Source of the DNA: Eshraghiella sp045129695
GTDB taxonomy: Bacteria; Bacillota; Clostridia; Lachnospirales; Lachnospiraceae
DNA length: 64,000 nucleotides
NCBI GenBank assembly: GCA_045129695.1
Contig: JBGVJZ010000012.1
Span: 62,001 to 126,000 of the forward strand
Direction: 5' to 3'
Below, in pieces: positions 35,587-44,117 of the stretch. The translations under genes were made by a program, and so were the position numbers. The notes beneath the pieces were generated by a model that had not been told where the DNA came from, ran no database searches, and saw only the letters and a program-made list of their open reading frames with translations. Positions within the stretch are counted from its first letter, which is position 1. Each line of letters starts with the position of its first letter.

Positions 35587-35735
35587 TACCCTTGAACTGC
35601 ACCCGGCGAGTTATTCTGATATTTTCCTATAAATGATTACCAAAAACCATTAAAAATGATTTCTTTGAATCAGGAAAATTATTATTTTTAGGTCTAACAA
35701 AATCAACTATTATAACAAATCCCGTCCTGCATATA

Positions 35736-36173
35736 TTAATATTGTGTTGACACACTGTACCAATTGGGTTCTATTTCAACAACATTAATAAATTCAAAGC
35801 TATTAGTGCATTTTTCAGATATATTATCTGTACTATCTGAATTAAGTACATAAACGTATCCCCTTGAGTCTCCGGCAAATCCTCTGAATGTCCAAAAATA
35901 CACTGCCGGAGACTCGTTCGTAAACATAACCATGCATACTTCACCTGTATCTGCGAGATGTGAACAATCTTCCGGAAGTGTTACTACTCCATTTTCTTGT
36001 ATTTCTAATTCTTCATTTAATATAGCAGTTGCTATTGCTTCCCGTTCTTCTTTGTACTTTTCAAAATCATCACTCTCATATTTGCATGATGTAAAAAATA
36101 TTGTTGATACAACTATAATGAACAATATCAATATTTTTTTATTCAATAACTTATTTATTTTTATGTGTTTCAT
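35736..36173 (-). CDS. Small lipoprotein, possible partner of the Rhs remnant
   Basis: A 145-residue protein with a lipoprotein signal (basic MKHIKINKLLNKK, hydrophobic stretch, FFTSC with Cys about 30). The mature part has no family I recognise. It includes CSHLADTGEVCMVMF and YFWTFRGFAG and has paired cysteines. It starts 27 bases after the Rhs C-terminal remnant on the same strand, the position immunity genes take next to Rhs toxins, so an immunity role is possible but unproven. No gene is seen in 35587-35735. Confidence 0.6.
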   Translation of the reverse strand: MKHIKINKLLNKKILILFIIVVSTIFFTSCKYESDDFEKYKEEREAIATAILNEELEIQENGVVTLPEDCSHLADTGEVCMVMFTNESPAVYFWTFRGFAGDSRGYVYVLNSDSTDNISEKCTNSFEFINVVEIEPNWYSVSTQY

Positions 36174-36200
36174 TGTAAAATTCTATACCCCTTCTAATAT

Positions 36201-36677
36201 TTATTTGATCCATTGGGTCATCAAAAATTTCACACCCTTAGCAACCTTTATCCCCTCAATCTTCTCATTCGCACTACTCTTCGCCGCCTCAATTACACTC
36301 TTAAACCTCTCTACCGCCGCATTTCCCACAGCACCCATACTGCATCCGTAATTCATGGATACCTGCTGTGCCTTCGCAATACCGTTATTGATATAGCTGT
36401 TGGCGGTTGCCTGTGAGATGGTATTGATACTCGCATAATTCTGATATGCGGTATTGCTTGCTACTGTCACTGCATTATTAAATGCATTCTGTGCGTTAAG
36501 CTGGGCAGACCACAGAACTGTTGCCGTGGCGTAGCTGCGAATCTGATTCAGGCTGTTACTGTCATAATATTGCTCAATGCCATTAACGCTTGTACTTGAA
36601 TGACCCGATGGGTCAATATTGTTGACCGGGTTATTGTCGGCATAGGTGTAACGGTTCTGGCATAATGTTTCCTGAAT
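36201..36677 (-). pseudogene. Rhs-repeat protein C-terminal remnant (core end plus variable tip)
   Basis: The open frame begins after a stop at about 36678 and reads ETLCQNRYTYADNNPVNNI then DPSGHSS, the hallmark end of an Rhs/YD-repeat core. A variable tip of about 130 residues follows (…VNGIEQYYDSNSLNQIRSYA… to …KGVKFLMTQWIK). No upstream Rhs repeats remain and no natural start precedes the core end. The tip has no toxin family I recognise and is rich in Asn, Ala and Ser. A lipoprotein gene follows after 27 bases. This looks like an orphan tip left by deletion of a large Rhs gene. Confidence 0.7.
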
Positions 36678-37038
36678 TTACGGAATATGTCTCCACAACC
36701 TCCGTAACGGCTTCTATGTCTTCCTCTGAAAGCCCCGCTGCCTCCATTGTCTCAATATCTTTTTCTGAATACTGCACTTCACTGTGAAGCTCCAACTCAT
36801 ATTGGTCTGTAATATAATTCCAGTCCTGACAAAGCTCATCACTCAAGTATGCAGACAATGCCGTATTAGAACCGCCAAACAGCTGTACCATCCCCTGTCC
36901 GAAGCCATACCAGAATATTGAGTCAGCAGGGTCAGCATAGATTCTTTCATACCATGTTCTGACCTCCGGTTTATCTTCAGAAGGTGTATTTTCTATTCCA
37001 TCATCTTCAATAGAGTTTGCAGTATTTTCATCTGACAT
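36631..37038 (-). CDS. Hypothetical protein upstream of and out of frame with the Rhs tip
   Basis: A 135-codon frame, acidic at its N-terminus (MSDENTANSIEDDG) with a segment ADSIFWYGFGQGMVQLFGG that is Gly-rich and may insert in or lie on the membrane. The last residues (MPEPLHLCRQ) arise because the frame runs into the Rhs core end in the wrong frame, so the natural C-terminus is lost or was fused. No clear ribosome binding site is present. It may be the truncated N-terminal part of the same lost Rhs locus or an unrelated gene cut by the deletion. Confidence 0.45.
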   Translation of the reverse strand: MSDENTANSIEDDGIENTPSEDKPEVRTWYERIYADPADSIFWYGFGQGMVQLFGGSNTALSAYLSDELCQDWNYITDQYELELHSEVQYSEKDIETMEAAGLSEEDIEAVTEVVETYSVNSGNIMPEPLHLCRQ

Positions 37039-37185
37039 CTCAGTATCAGGTAAAATAATATCCTCTGTTTTTCTTTATTATAAAACAAACAAATCTATTT
37101 GTATGTTGAATTTTGTAGAAAAAAACACCTTTTTTGCCCCAAAATCTAGGTTTTTCTAGTTTTTTGTAGATTTAACTAAAAAAAA

Positions 37186-37241
37186 GAGTGTAATCAAAGT
37201 GTTAAGTTTCTATTGAAACTTACTCACTCTGAATTACACTC
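37186..37241 (-). terminator. Intrinsic terminator of the transglutaminase-like gene
   Basis: A long imperfect hairpin with outer arms GAGTGTAAT/ATTACACTC and inner arms TAAGTTTC/GAAACTTA is followed on the minus strand by eight T. It lies directly after the stop at 37262. Confidence 0.9.
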
Positions 37242-37261
37242 TCTAAATGTTAATCAAAAGG

Positions 37262-38668
37262 CTATGTTGTATATGTAATTGTTACAGATACAGAAGTCGA
37301 GCTATACATTCCATTAATGCTAAATCCTCTATCGGTAGTTTTTAAATATTCACCTACTTTATCACATGTAGTCTGTCCGTCAAGACCTTCTCCGTCAAGC
37401 ATAATAACATAAGTTCCTGACTCTGTAGCTGTTACAAGCTCCGTATTCAAATCTTCATATGTAGTTATTCTATACACATCCTTATATCCTGAAAGCTTAT
37501 ACATAAGTTCATTATACTCTGTGGAGGTTCCAAACGCATTAGGCTGTGTCTTCACATATTTCTCCGCCGTATGTGTATTACTCATAACATTGTTCGGACA
37601 CAGAAGATATGTATATGCCATATTGTATCCATCCGAATAATTACTTGTTCCGTTAACAATAGGGTCGTCCCATGTCACATCTACCAGATACCATTCATTA
37701 TTAAGCCGGACTGCATTCCATGCATGGGATACTGCACCGGTTCCATTATCAGCCGAACCAGCAATAAATGTACAGGGAATTCCCATTTCACCCATGAATA
37801 CATAAAAAGCAACTGAATAACTCTGACATACACCAATCCTTTTATACAAAATATTATACAGATGATTACTTGAATCAGAACGCTTGTAATAATCCTCGTC
37901 ATAAGTTGTATTTTTCACGATCCAGTCATGAACAGCCTTAATCTTCTGCGGTTCACCCATATCTGCAGTTATTATACTATTAATTATTCTTCTGACTTCC
38001 TTAATCTCTTCCTTGGTTATATTACTATATGAAGCAAGCTCCGTATATAAATTCGTTACTTCATTCGAAACAGCCTGTGTCGTAGGTTCTTCTGTTGTGG
38101 AATCTGGTGTTGTAGACACTACAGGCTTGGTTGTAGCCGGTTCAGTGACTAATGGATTAACTGTAGTTGGCTGCTCAGTTGGTTTAACTGCTGCCGGCTG
38201 TGTTGGCTTAGCGGCCGGTTCAGTCGTTGTTATCGGCTGTGTCGGCTTAGTAGCCTGCTCCGTAGCTGTTGGCTTGGTTACATTCTCCGTAACAGAAGGC
38301 TTGGTTGTAGTCTCAGCCTCGGTATCATTCTCTGGAGCATTTGAAGTATCACGTTCAGTTTGTGCAACTGACTCATCTTCGGTATTATCCGTTGTTGAGT
38401 CTTCTATTGCTGATGATTCTTCGATTGATTCATCCGATTGTTCCATTGTACCATCAGTATTATCACCAGACTCAGTTGCTGTCTTATCTGTTGTCTCAGT
38501 TTCAGATATTTTCTCTTTATCACCGGCAGAAGCCTCATCGCCCCATTGTGCTGTCTGTTTATTCTCATCAGTCGTTGAAATCGAAACAAATCTCGTACAG
38601 CCGCAGGCAGACAGAATCATTGCCCCAATTATAAGAAAAATCAGACCTGTTTTTCTAAATTTGCCCAT
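37262..38668 (-). CDS. Transglutaminase-like lipoprotein with Thr-rich stalk
   Basis: A 468-residue exported lipoprotein (lipobox LSAC, Cys about 22). Residues about 30-210 are a Thr/Glu/Pro-rich low-complexity stalk with many TKPT- and TEPA-type repeats, likely spanning the cell wall. The domain after about residue 210 is transglutaminase-like, with Cys in VCQSYSVAFY, His in VSHAWNAVRL and Asp in YLVDVTWDDP as the catalytic triad. Such bacterial domains mostly act as peptidases or bind cell-wall peptides. AGGAGG precedes the ATG. It follows the YhaN-like gene by 11 bases. Confidence 0.85.
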   Translation of the reverse strand: MGKFRKTGLIFLIIGAMILSACGCTRFVSISTTDENKQTAQWGDEASAGDKEKISETETTDKTATESGDNTDGTMEQSDESIEESSAIEDSTTDNTEDESVAQTERDTSNAPENDTEAETTTKPSVTENVTKPTATEQATKPTQPITTTEPAAKPTQPAAVKPTEQPTTVNPLVTEPATTKPVVSTTPDSTTEEPTTQAVSNEVTNLYTELASYSNITKEEIKEVRRIINSIITADMGEPQKIKAVHDWIVKNTTYDEDYYKRSDSSNHLYNILYKRIGVCQSYSVAFYVFMGEMGIPCTFIAGSADNGTGAVSHAWNAVRLNNEWYLVDVTWDDPIVNGTSNYSDGYNMAYTYLLCPNNVMSNTHTAEKYVKTQPNAFGTSTEYNELMYKLSGYKDVYRITTYEDLNTELVTATESGTYVIMLDGEGLDGQTTCDKVGEYLKTTDRGFSINGMYSSTSVSVTITYTT

Positions 38669-38679
38669 CCAAATACCTC

Positions 38680-41028
38680 CTAATAAATAATTCTGCTGTT
38701 ATGACAGGTAAAATAAATAACCTGATACTCTTTCCCAATCATTTTTAATAATTCCATTCCACCATTAGTCTTTTCTTCATCAAGATTCACAAATGGATCA
38801 TCAAATATAACAAATGGCTTCTCTTCCCTATACATGGCATCAATCAAAGCCATACGCATACATATGCCGATTAAATCCTTATATCCGGTACTGAAATATT
38901 CCTTGCTTCTTGGGAGTCCCAGTTCTTCAATGGTAATATCACCATTAGCATCAATCAGATATTCATCCGCAGATTTTCCGGTAAGTATATTATAATATTT
39001 ATCAAAACCTTTCGTAACCGGCCCCATATATTTTCTTGTAAAAGAAACCTTTGCCACACCTAATAGTTCTTTAGATTTCATGGCAAGTCTGTATTTCTGC
39101 TGTTCTCTGTTAAATAGCGCTTTAAGTTCCGCAAGGCGTTCTTCCTCAACAGATATTTCATCACGTTCTATCTGCAGCTTCTCCAGCCTCGTTGTATAGT
39201 CAAGGATATTCTTATGTACAGTTTCCAAATCAGAAGAAATAACATTCAATTGTCCGTCCAAATTCTCCATTGAATTCAAATCACTGTTATCTGAAATATT
39301 CATTATAGAATCAATATCATGCCGTGCCTCAAAGTTCTTCCTGATACTGTCGAGACGTTCGAACTCTCTGCGACACTCCTGATAGCGCTGCAGATTTGAT
39401 TTAATTTCATAAAGAAATCCGGAAACATCATTCACATCATAACTAATAATATTATAATATTTTCTAATAAAAACGTCAATTTCTCCTTGAGTTGTTTTAA
39501 TTTCCTCATCATTTGCAAGCAGAAGATTCTCCTTCTCTCTTTCAAGAAGCTTTTGATATTCATCTGTTTTTGATTGCAGTTCTGATAGATTATTCGCAAC
39601 ATAATATTCATCATAAATATATCCATACATTTGCAGAAATTTTCTGAGTTCTTCCTGCGTAGCCCTAATAAATTCTTCATCCTTAAGTAGCTTTGCTTCT
39701 TCCCCTTCTAAATCTGTATCAGGTTCATCCTTACTCCCAATACTATTATTTCTGCTATATAAAACAGCTCCGCATGCAACTGCCATAACACCTGTTGTCA
39801 ACATAATAATTCCTACTATTCTGTGTATAAATAATACACCGATTCCTGCAAGCAAAAGAACAATTCCTGCAATTATTACAGGCAACAGATTATTTTTCAT
39901 TGAATTCTTTTGGGCCTGTTCTGCCAGTATTGAACGTTTAAACTCCAGATTATCACGTTTAATTGAAAGCATATTTTTCTTATCGGTGCGCATATTCCAC
40001 TTTGAAACATATTCATTAATCTGTTCCTGTGTAGGAAAACCATTCTTAAAAAGCTCTTTATATTTACTAAGTCTGTCTATTTCTGCATCAGACAAACGGC
40101 ATCTTGCAATTTCATTAGCATTATTCTGTATTGTAACAACATTTTTAAGATGTGTCTGCACTACATTATACTCAGGAATATCACCGTTAAAAAACTTTTC
40201 TGCCGCTTCAAGTTTTCTCTTCCACTCTTTATATTCTCCTAAAATTCCAAGATATTTCTCCTTTAGTACAAGCATGTCCTTAATTCTGCTTAACTGTGCT
40301 TTGTCAGCCTGCAATTGTTCCTGCACTTTTCTAAGCTCATCATAACGTTGTTTTTCATTATTTCTAAGCTCCAGGTTCTCGATAAGACTTTTATCAATTA
40401 CCTCTCCCTGTCGGCAATGTTGCTCCATTTCTGCAATTTCTGATTTCAATTTATGAAGACTTCCCGTTTTCCTTGTAGGGGACATACTGTTAAGCATATC
40501 TTTAAATTTCATATCCACTTTTTCAAAGTTATTGATATCGTCAGTATTTTCAGAAAGATTTCCAAGCTTCGCATTAATTCCGTCCGTAATTCTGGTATCA
40601 CAGTCATTCTGGGATATATAAACAGAACGGGCAAAGGACTTACCGTCAAGCTTAAAAAGGTCAATTCCGGTATCGGCAGAGAAATCATCTGTTTCAAGAT
40701 TGGTCTCATAATCCCTCAAACTGAACTTATCATCCTTATCCTTAGCCCCAAAAGTACGTGCTAATATGTATTTGTGTCCTTCCGTTTCAAAGGTCAGTTT
40801 TCCGCCATATACGCCTCCCTGCCAGGGTGTAAATCTTCTTCTCTCATTATTAATCTCATCGCGGGAATTTGCATTTTCAAACCCGAAAAGCATAACACGT
40901 ATAAATGCTGCCAGAGTACTTTTACCCCAGCCGTTTTCTTCGCGTATAACATTACAGCCCCCGGTAAAATCAAAATGGCTGTTACTGATTTTGCCAAAAT
41001 TCTCAATATCACAGCTGATTAATCTCAT
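38680..41028 (-). CDS. YhaN-like SMC/SbcC-type ATPase with central membrane hairpin
   Basis: A 782-residue ATPase with Walker A EENGWGKST at about residues 33-41 and, at the other end, the SMC-type Walker B KPFVIFDDPFVNLDE. Long coiled coils occupy the middle. In place of the CxxC zinc hook of SbcC/Rad50 the centre contains two hydrophobic helices (NLLPVIIAGIVLLLAGIGVL… and IVGIIMLTTGVMAVACGAV), as I recall for YhaN proteins. It works with the metallophosphoesterase gene just upstream, with which it overlaps by one base. Predicted role is DNA end processing or repair close to the membrane. Confidence 0.85.
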   Translation of the reverse strand: MRLISCDIENFGKISNSHFDFTGGCNVIREENGWGKSTLAAFIRVMLFGFENANSRDEINNERRRFTPWQGGVYGGKLTFETEGHKYILARTFGAKDKDDKFSLRDYETNLETDDFSADTGIDLFKLDGKSFARSVYISQNDCDTRITDGINAKLGNLSENTDDINNFEKVDMKFKDMLNSMSPTRKTGSLHKLKSEIAEMEQHCRQGEVIDKSLIENLELRNNEKQRYDELRKVQEQLQADKAQLSRIKDMLVLKEKYLGILGEYKEWKRKLEAAEKFFNGDIPEYNVVQTHLKNVVTIQNNANEIARCRLSDAEIDRLSKYKELFKNGFPTQEQINEYVSKWNMRTDKKNMLSIKRDNLEFKRSILAEQAQKNSMKNNLLPVIIAGIVLLLAGIGVLFIHRIVGIIMLTTGVMAVACGAVLYSRNNSIGSKDEPDTDLEGEEAKLLKDEEFIRATQEELRKFLQMYGYIYDEYYVANNLSELQSKTDEYQKLLEREKENLLLANDEEIKTTQGEIDVFIRKYYNIISYDVNDVSGFLYEIKSNLQRYQECRREFERLDSIRKNFEARHDIDSIMNISDNSDLNSMENLDGQLNVISSDLETVHKNILDYTTRLEKLQIERDEISVEEERLAELKALFNREQQKYRLAMKSKELLGVAKVSFTRKYMGPVTKGFDKYYNILTGKSADEYLIDANGDITIEELGLPRSKEYFSTGYKDLIGICMRMALIDAMYREEKPFVIFDDPFVNLDEEKTNGGMELLKMIGKEYQVIYFTCHNSRIIY

Positions 41029-42137
41029 TAGCCAATCTCCTCTCCCTTCAATGCCTGAATTCCGTAACGGATAACCTCAGCCTTTTCCTCATCACTAAGA
41101 CTGTCATCTGCTTTGACTGTACGGACAAATTCCCCTTTGAGTGATTCATCATATATAAAATCATCATAATTAATCACAAATTGTGACTCATCTTTAATCT
41201 TTACATAATAAAATTCATCTTCAAACTGCTTCAAAAGCAATTCCTCATCCTTCTCACACTCCACATTAACATTTCCGGTAAGAAGAATTTTCACCAGATG
41301 TTTTTCTGAAAGTGCTGATGCTCTAATAACTGCTTCTATCCTGTCAGCAATGTCCATTGAACCAACGCAACCGGAAATATCGACTTCCAGTGTATACAGA
41401 TTCCTATGTGCAATAGAAACAAATTCTTCTGTAAAGCTTTTATTCTCTACATCAATATCAAGAACTACAAAGCCATGCTCACCGCATTCATCAAATCCCC
41501 TGCCTTCAAGGCATCCCGGATAGCAGTACACACCCCTTGCATCAAGCTTCTCCCTCTTATATGTATGTATATGTCCAAGTGCAAGATAATCAATTCCTTG
41601 ATTCTGTAATCCCCTAAGATTTACAACCTCCGCTTTATCCCTGGCTGCTCCTGCTGCCTCCTGACCATGAAGTACTACAATATTAAAATCCTCTGTATTA
41701 AGTACAAGACTATTATAGATTCCTGCTGAATTCTCAGAATTAAGCTCTACTCCTGTAACAGTTATGGTTCTGCCATTCTCATCGCCCAGCTTATATCCTG
41801 TCCAGCTGTCTCCAAACATTCTAAGATTCTCCGGAATATGCTCCAATCCTCCCAGAAAGCTCTCTGCATCATGGTTACCCTTAAGGTAGTAAAAAATAAT
41901 TTCAGGATTATTAACAATCTCATGGAATACAGCATTTCTCGCTGTAACAGAAATATTCTTCTTATCATACAAATCTCCGGCAATAATAATTGCAGAAACA
42001 TCATGCTCTGCTCCGTAACGCACCATATTGCGGAATGTATTAAGAAGTTCCGCCTTACGCTCTTTAGCCTTAGCCGGTGTAAGGTGTGTATTCATAACAG
42101 AATCCAAATGTAAATCTGCGCAATGTATTATTTTCAT
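41028..42137 (-). CDS. YhaO/SbcD-like DNA repair metallophosphoesterase
   Basis: A 369-residue calcineurin-type phosphoesterase, the nuclease subunit of SbcCD/Mre11-like complexes. All metal motifs are present: HCADLHLDS (about 4-12), IIAGDLYDKK, LKGNHD, VLHGQE and LGHIHTYK. A C-terminal capping segment follows. Its stop overlaps the start of the YhaN-like ATPase gene, a translational coupling typical of the pair. In the 5' direction it abuts the remnant of a DUF4143 gene, so its promoter is not obvious. Confidence 0.9.
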   Translation of the reverse strand: MKIIHCADLHLDSVMNTHLTPAKAKERKAELLNTFRNMVRYGAEHDVSAIIIAGDLYDKKNISVTARNAVFHEIVNNPEIIFYYLKGNHDAESFLGGLEHIPENLRMFGDSWTGYKLGDENGRTITVTGVELNSENSAGIYNSLVLNTEDFNIVVLHGQEAAGAARDKAEVVNLRGLQNQGIDYLALGHIHTYKREKLDARGVYCYPGCLEGRGFDECGEHGFVVLDIDVENKSFTEEFVSIAHRNLYTLEVDISGCVGSMDIADRIEAVIRASALSEKHLVKILLTGNVNVECEKDEELLLKQFEDEFYYVKIKDESQFVINYDDFIYDESLKGEFVRTVKADDSLSDEEKAEVIRYGIQALKGEEIG

Positions 42138-42139
42138 AA

Positions 42140-42334
42140 TTAATCCTTTCTCGTTGCACCATGTTCAATAGTGCTTTCCCCACCTATTTTAATTTCTATA
42201 AGTCCATAACAGCCATTTCTGAGATGGATAACATTTTCCACACCACTTTGGGCCCTCTGCCAGGATAGCACCTCTTGCCTATTATTATAACCATGTATAG
42301 CATCTTCATCAATATTTTTCGGTTGTTTGGTACT
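42140..42334 (-). pseudogene. C-terminal remnant of a DUF4143-type ATPase
   Basis: In one frame the stretch reads NIDEDAIHGYNNRQEVLSW then QRAQSGVENVIHLRNGCYG and LIEIKIGGESTIEHGATRKD before a stop two bases ahead of the yhaO-like ATG. The HLRNG-YGLIEIK-GG block is the C-terminal part of DUF4143 proteins (AAA ATPases with a restriction-like C-terminal domain). The N-terminal AAA domain is absent; beyond 42334 the frame enters the ilvB terminator. It is a gene relic from an earlier rearrangement. Confidence 0.7.
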
Positions 42335-42344
42335 TATAAAAAAC

Positions 42345-42382
42345 GGAGACTGTTACAAAATTTTCATTTTGCAGCAGTCCCC
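42345..42382 (-). terminator. Terminator after ilvB, member of a recurrent hairpin family
   Basis: On the minus strand GGGGACTG-c-TGCAAAAT pairs with ATTTTGta-ACAGTCTCC, followed by GTTTTTT. Related hairpins with the same GGACTG core lie at 47663-47698 and 50871-50906. Confidence 0.85.
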
Positions 42383-42414
42383 GCCACCTGTCTCAATATT
42401 TATTTAGTGTAGAT

Positions 42415-44076
42415 TTATGAATCAAATGTATCCGCTAAAGATGCTCCGGGACTTACCATCGGGAACACCTTATCATCTTTCTCAATCTGACAATCAAGAA
42501 CACAAGGAATATTCAATTCCATTGCTTCTCTTAATGCCGGCTCAAATTCTTCCTTCTTAGTAATTCTGTAAGCCTTAGCTCCCATTGCCTCTGCTAACTT
42601 AACATAATCAACCTGATCATCAAGTACAGTGAAGGAATAACGTTCACCATAATATAAGGTCTGCCACTGTCTAACCATTCCGAGAACATGATTGTTAATG
42701 ATAACCTCGATAACCGGAATATTATATCTTGTTGCAGTTGCAATTTCATTCATATTCATACGAAAACATCCGTCTCCGGCAATATTAATAACCGTCTTAT
42801 CCTTACGCCCCATCTTGGCACCGATTGAGGCACCGAGTCCATATCCCATTGTTCCAAGTCCGCCGGATGTAAGAAGTGTTCTTGGCTTGCTGTATTTGTA
42901 ATACTGTGCAGCCCACATCTGATGCTGACCTACCTCTGTAGTGATAATTGCATCACCCTGCGTTATCTCATAAATCTTCTCGATAACATATGGACCTGTA
43001 AGGATGTCCTTATTATATTTGAGCGGATACTGCTCCTTCATATCCATAACCTTATTAACCCACTCTTCATGGTTAAGCTGTGAAAGATTAACATTAACAG
43101 CCTTAAGAATTTCCTTAATATCTCCAATTATGCTTGCGTCAACACGAATGTTTTTGTTGATTTCCGCAGGGTCAATATCAAATTGAAGTATCTTTGCATT
43201 AGGTGCGAATCTTCTGGTATCTCCGGTAACGCGATCAGAGAATCTTGCTCCTACAACTATTAACAGGTCACATTCCATTACTCCAAAATTAGATGTCTTA
43301 GTTCCATGCATTCCAAGCATACCGGTGTATAATGAATTGGTTCCGTCAAATGCACCCTTGCCCATTAAAGTATCAGTTACAGGGGCATTCACCTTCTCTA
43401 CAAATTCCTTAAGTTCTGAATCCGCACCGGAAATTACGGCACCACCACCTACGAAAATAAAAGGCTTTCTGGCTGCTTTAATCATCTCTACGGCATTAGC
43501 AACAGCTTCTGGGGTGATATCCTCTTTGGAAAGCTTAATTTCAGCGGGAAGCATTTTGTTATACTCAGCCATTTTAGCTGTAACATCCTTAGGTATATCC
43601 ACAAGTACCGGACCCGGCCTGCCTGTTTTTGCAATACGGAATGCATTTCTGATAGTATCAGCAAGCTTATTAACATCACGAACCACAAAATTGTGCTTGG
43701 TAATCGGTAATGTTACACCCGCAATGTCAATTTCCTGAAAACTGTCCTTACCAAGAAGCGGAACACCTACATTACATGTAATTGCAACAACCGGAACTGA
43801 ATCCATATATGCGGTTGCAATTCCGGTAACAAGATTGGTTGCTCCGGGACCTGATGTGGCAAAGCATACGCCCACCTTACCCGTTGCTCTTGCATATCCG
43901 TCTGCCGCATGGGATGCACCCTGCTCATGGGATGTTAAAATATGTGTAATCTCGTCTGAATGTTTGTAAAGCTCATCATATACGTTTAAGATTGCTCCTC
44001 CCGGATAACCAAAAACTGTATCTACGCCCTGTTCTTTAAGGCATTCTATAATAATCTGTGAACCATTTAACTGCAT
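42415..44076 (-). CDS. ilvB: Acetolactate synthase large subunit
   Basis: IlvB condenses two pyruvates (or pyruvate and 2-oxobutyrate) in branched-chain amino acid synthesis, using ThDP, Mg and FAD. The catalytic Glu is in SHEQGASHAADGYAR near the N-terminus. The ThDP/Mg motif GDGCFRMNMNEIATA continues to VIEVIINN. Length 553 is normal. I place the start at ATG 44076, 9 bases after GGAG; the TTG five codons upstream is less likely. No ilvN regulatory subunit lies next to it in this window. Last gene of leuB-ilvD-ilvB. Confidence 0.95.
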   Translation of the reverse strand: MQLNGSQIIIECLKEQGVDTVFGYPGGAILNVYDELYKHSDEITHILTSHEQGASHAADGYARATGKVGVCFATSGPGATNLVTGIATAYMDSVPVVAITCNVGVPLLGKDSFQEIDIAGVTLPITKHNFVVRDVNKLADTIRNAFRIAKTGRPGPVLVDIPKDVTAKMAEYNKMLPAEIKLSKEDITPEAVANAVEMIKAARKPFIFVGGGAVISGADSELKEFVEKVNAPVTDTLMGKGAFDGTNSLYTGMLGMHGTKTSNFGVMECDLLIVVGARFSDRVTGDTRRFAPNAKILQFDIDPAEINKNIRVDASIIGDIKEILKAVNVNLSQLNHEEWVNKVMDMKEQYPLKYNKDILTGPYVIEKIYEITQGDAIITTEVGQHQMWAAQYYKYSKPRTLLTSGGLGTMGYGLGASIGAKMGRKDKTVINIAGDGCFRMNMNEIATATRYNIPVIEVIINNHVLGMVRQWQTLYYGERYSFTVLDDQVDYVKLAEAMGAKAYRITKKEEFEPALREAMELNIPCVLDCQIEKDDKVFPMVSPGASLADTFDS

Positions 44077-44117
44077 TGTATCTTTCTCCAAACCTTAACA
44101 TTATTTATATTACATTT

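Noticed and set aside
38013..38690. A 225-codon plus-strand frame rich in Val and Ser
   Set aside because: It is antisense to the Thr-rich stalk of the transglutaminase-like lipoprotein; low-complexity DNA keeps the opposite frame open.
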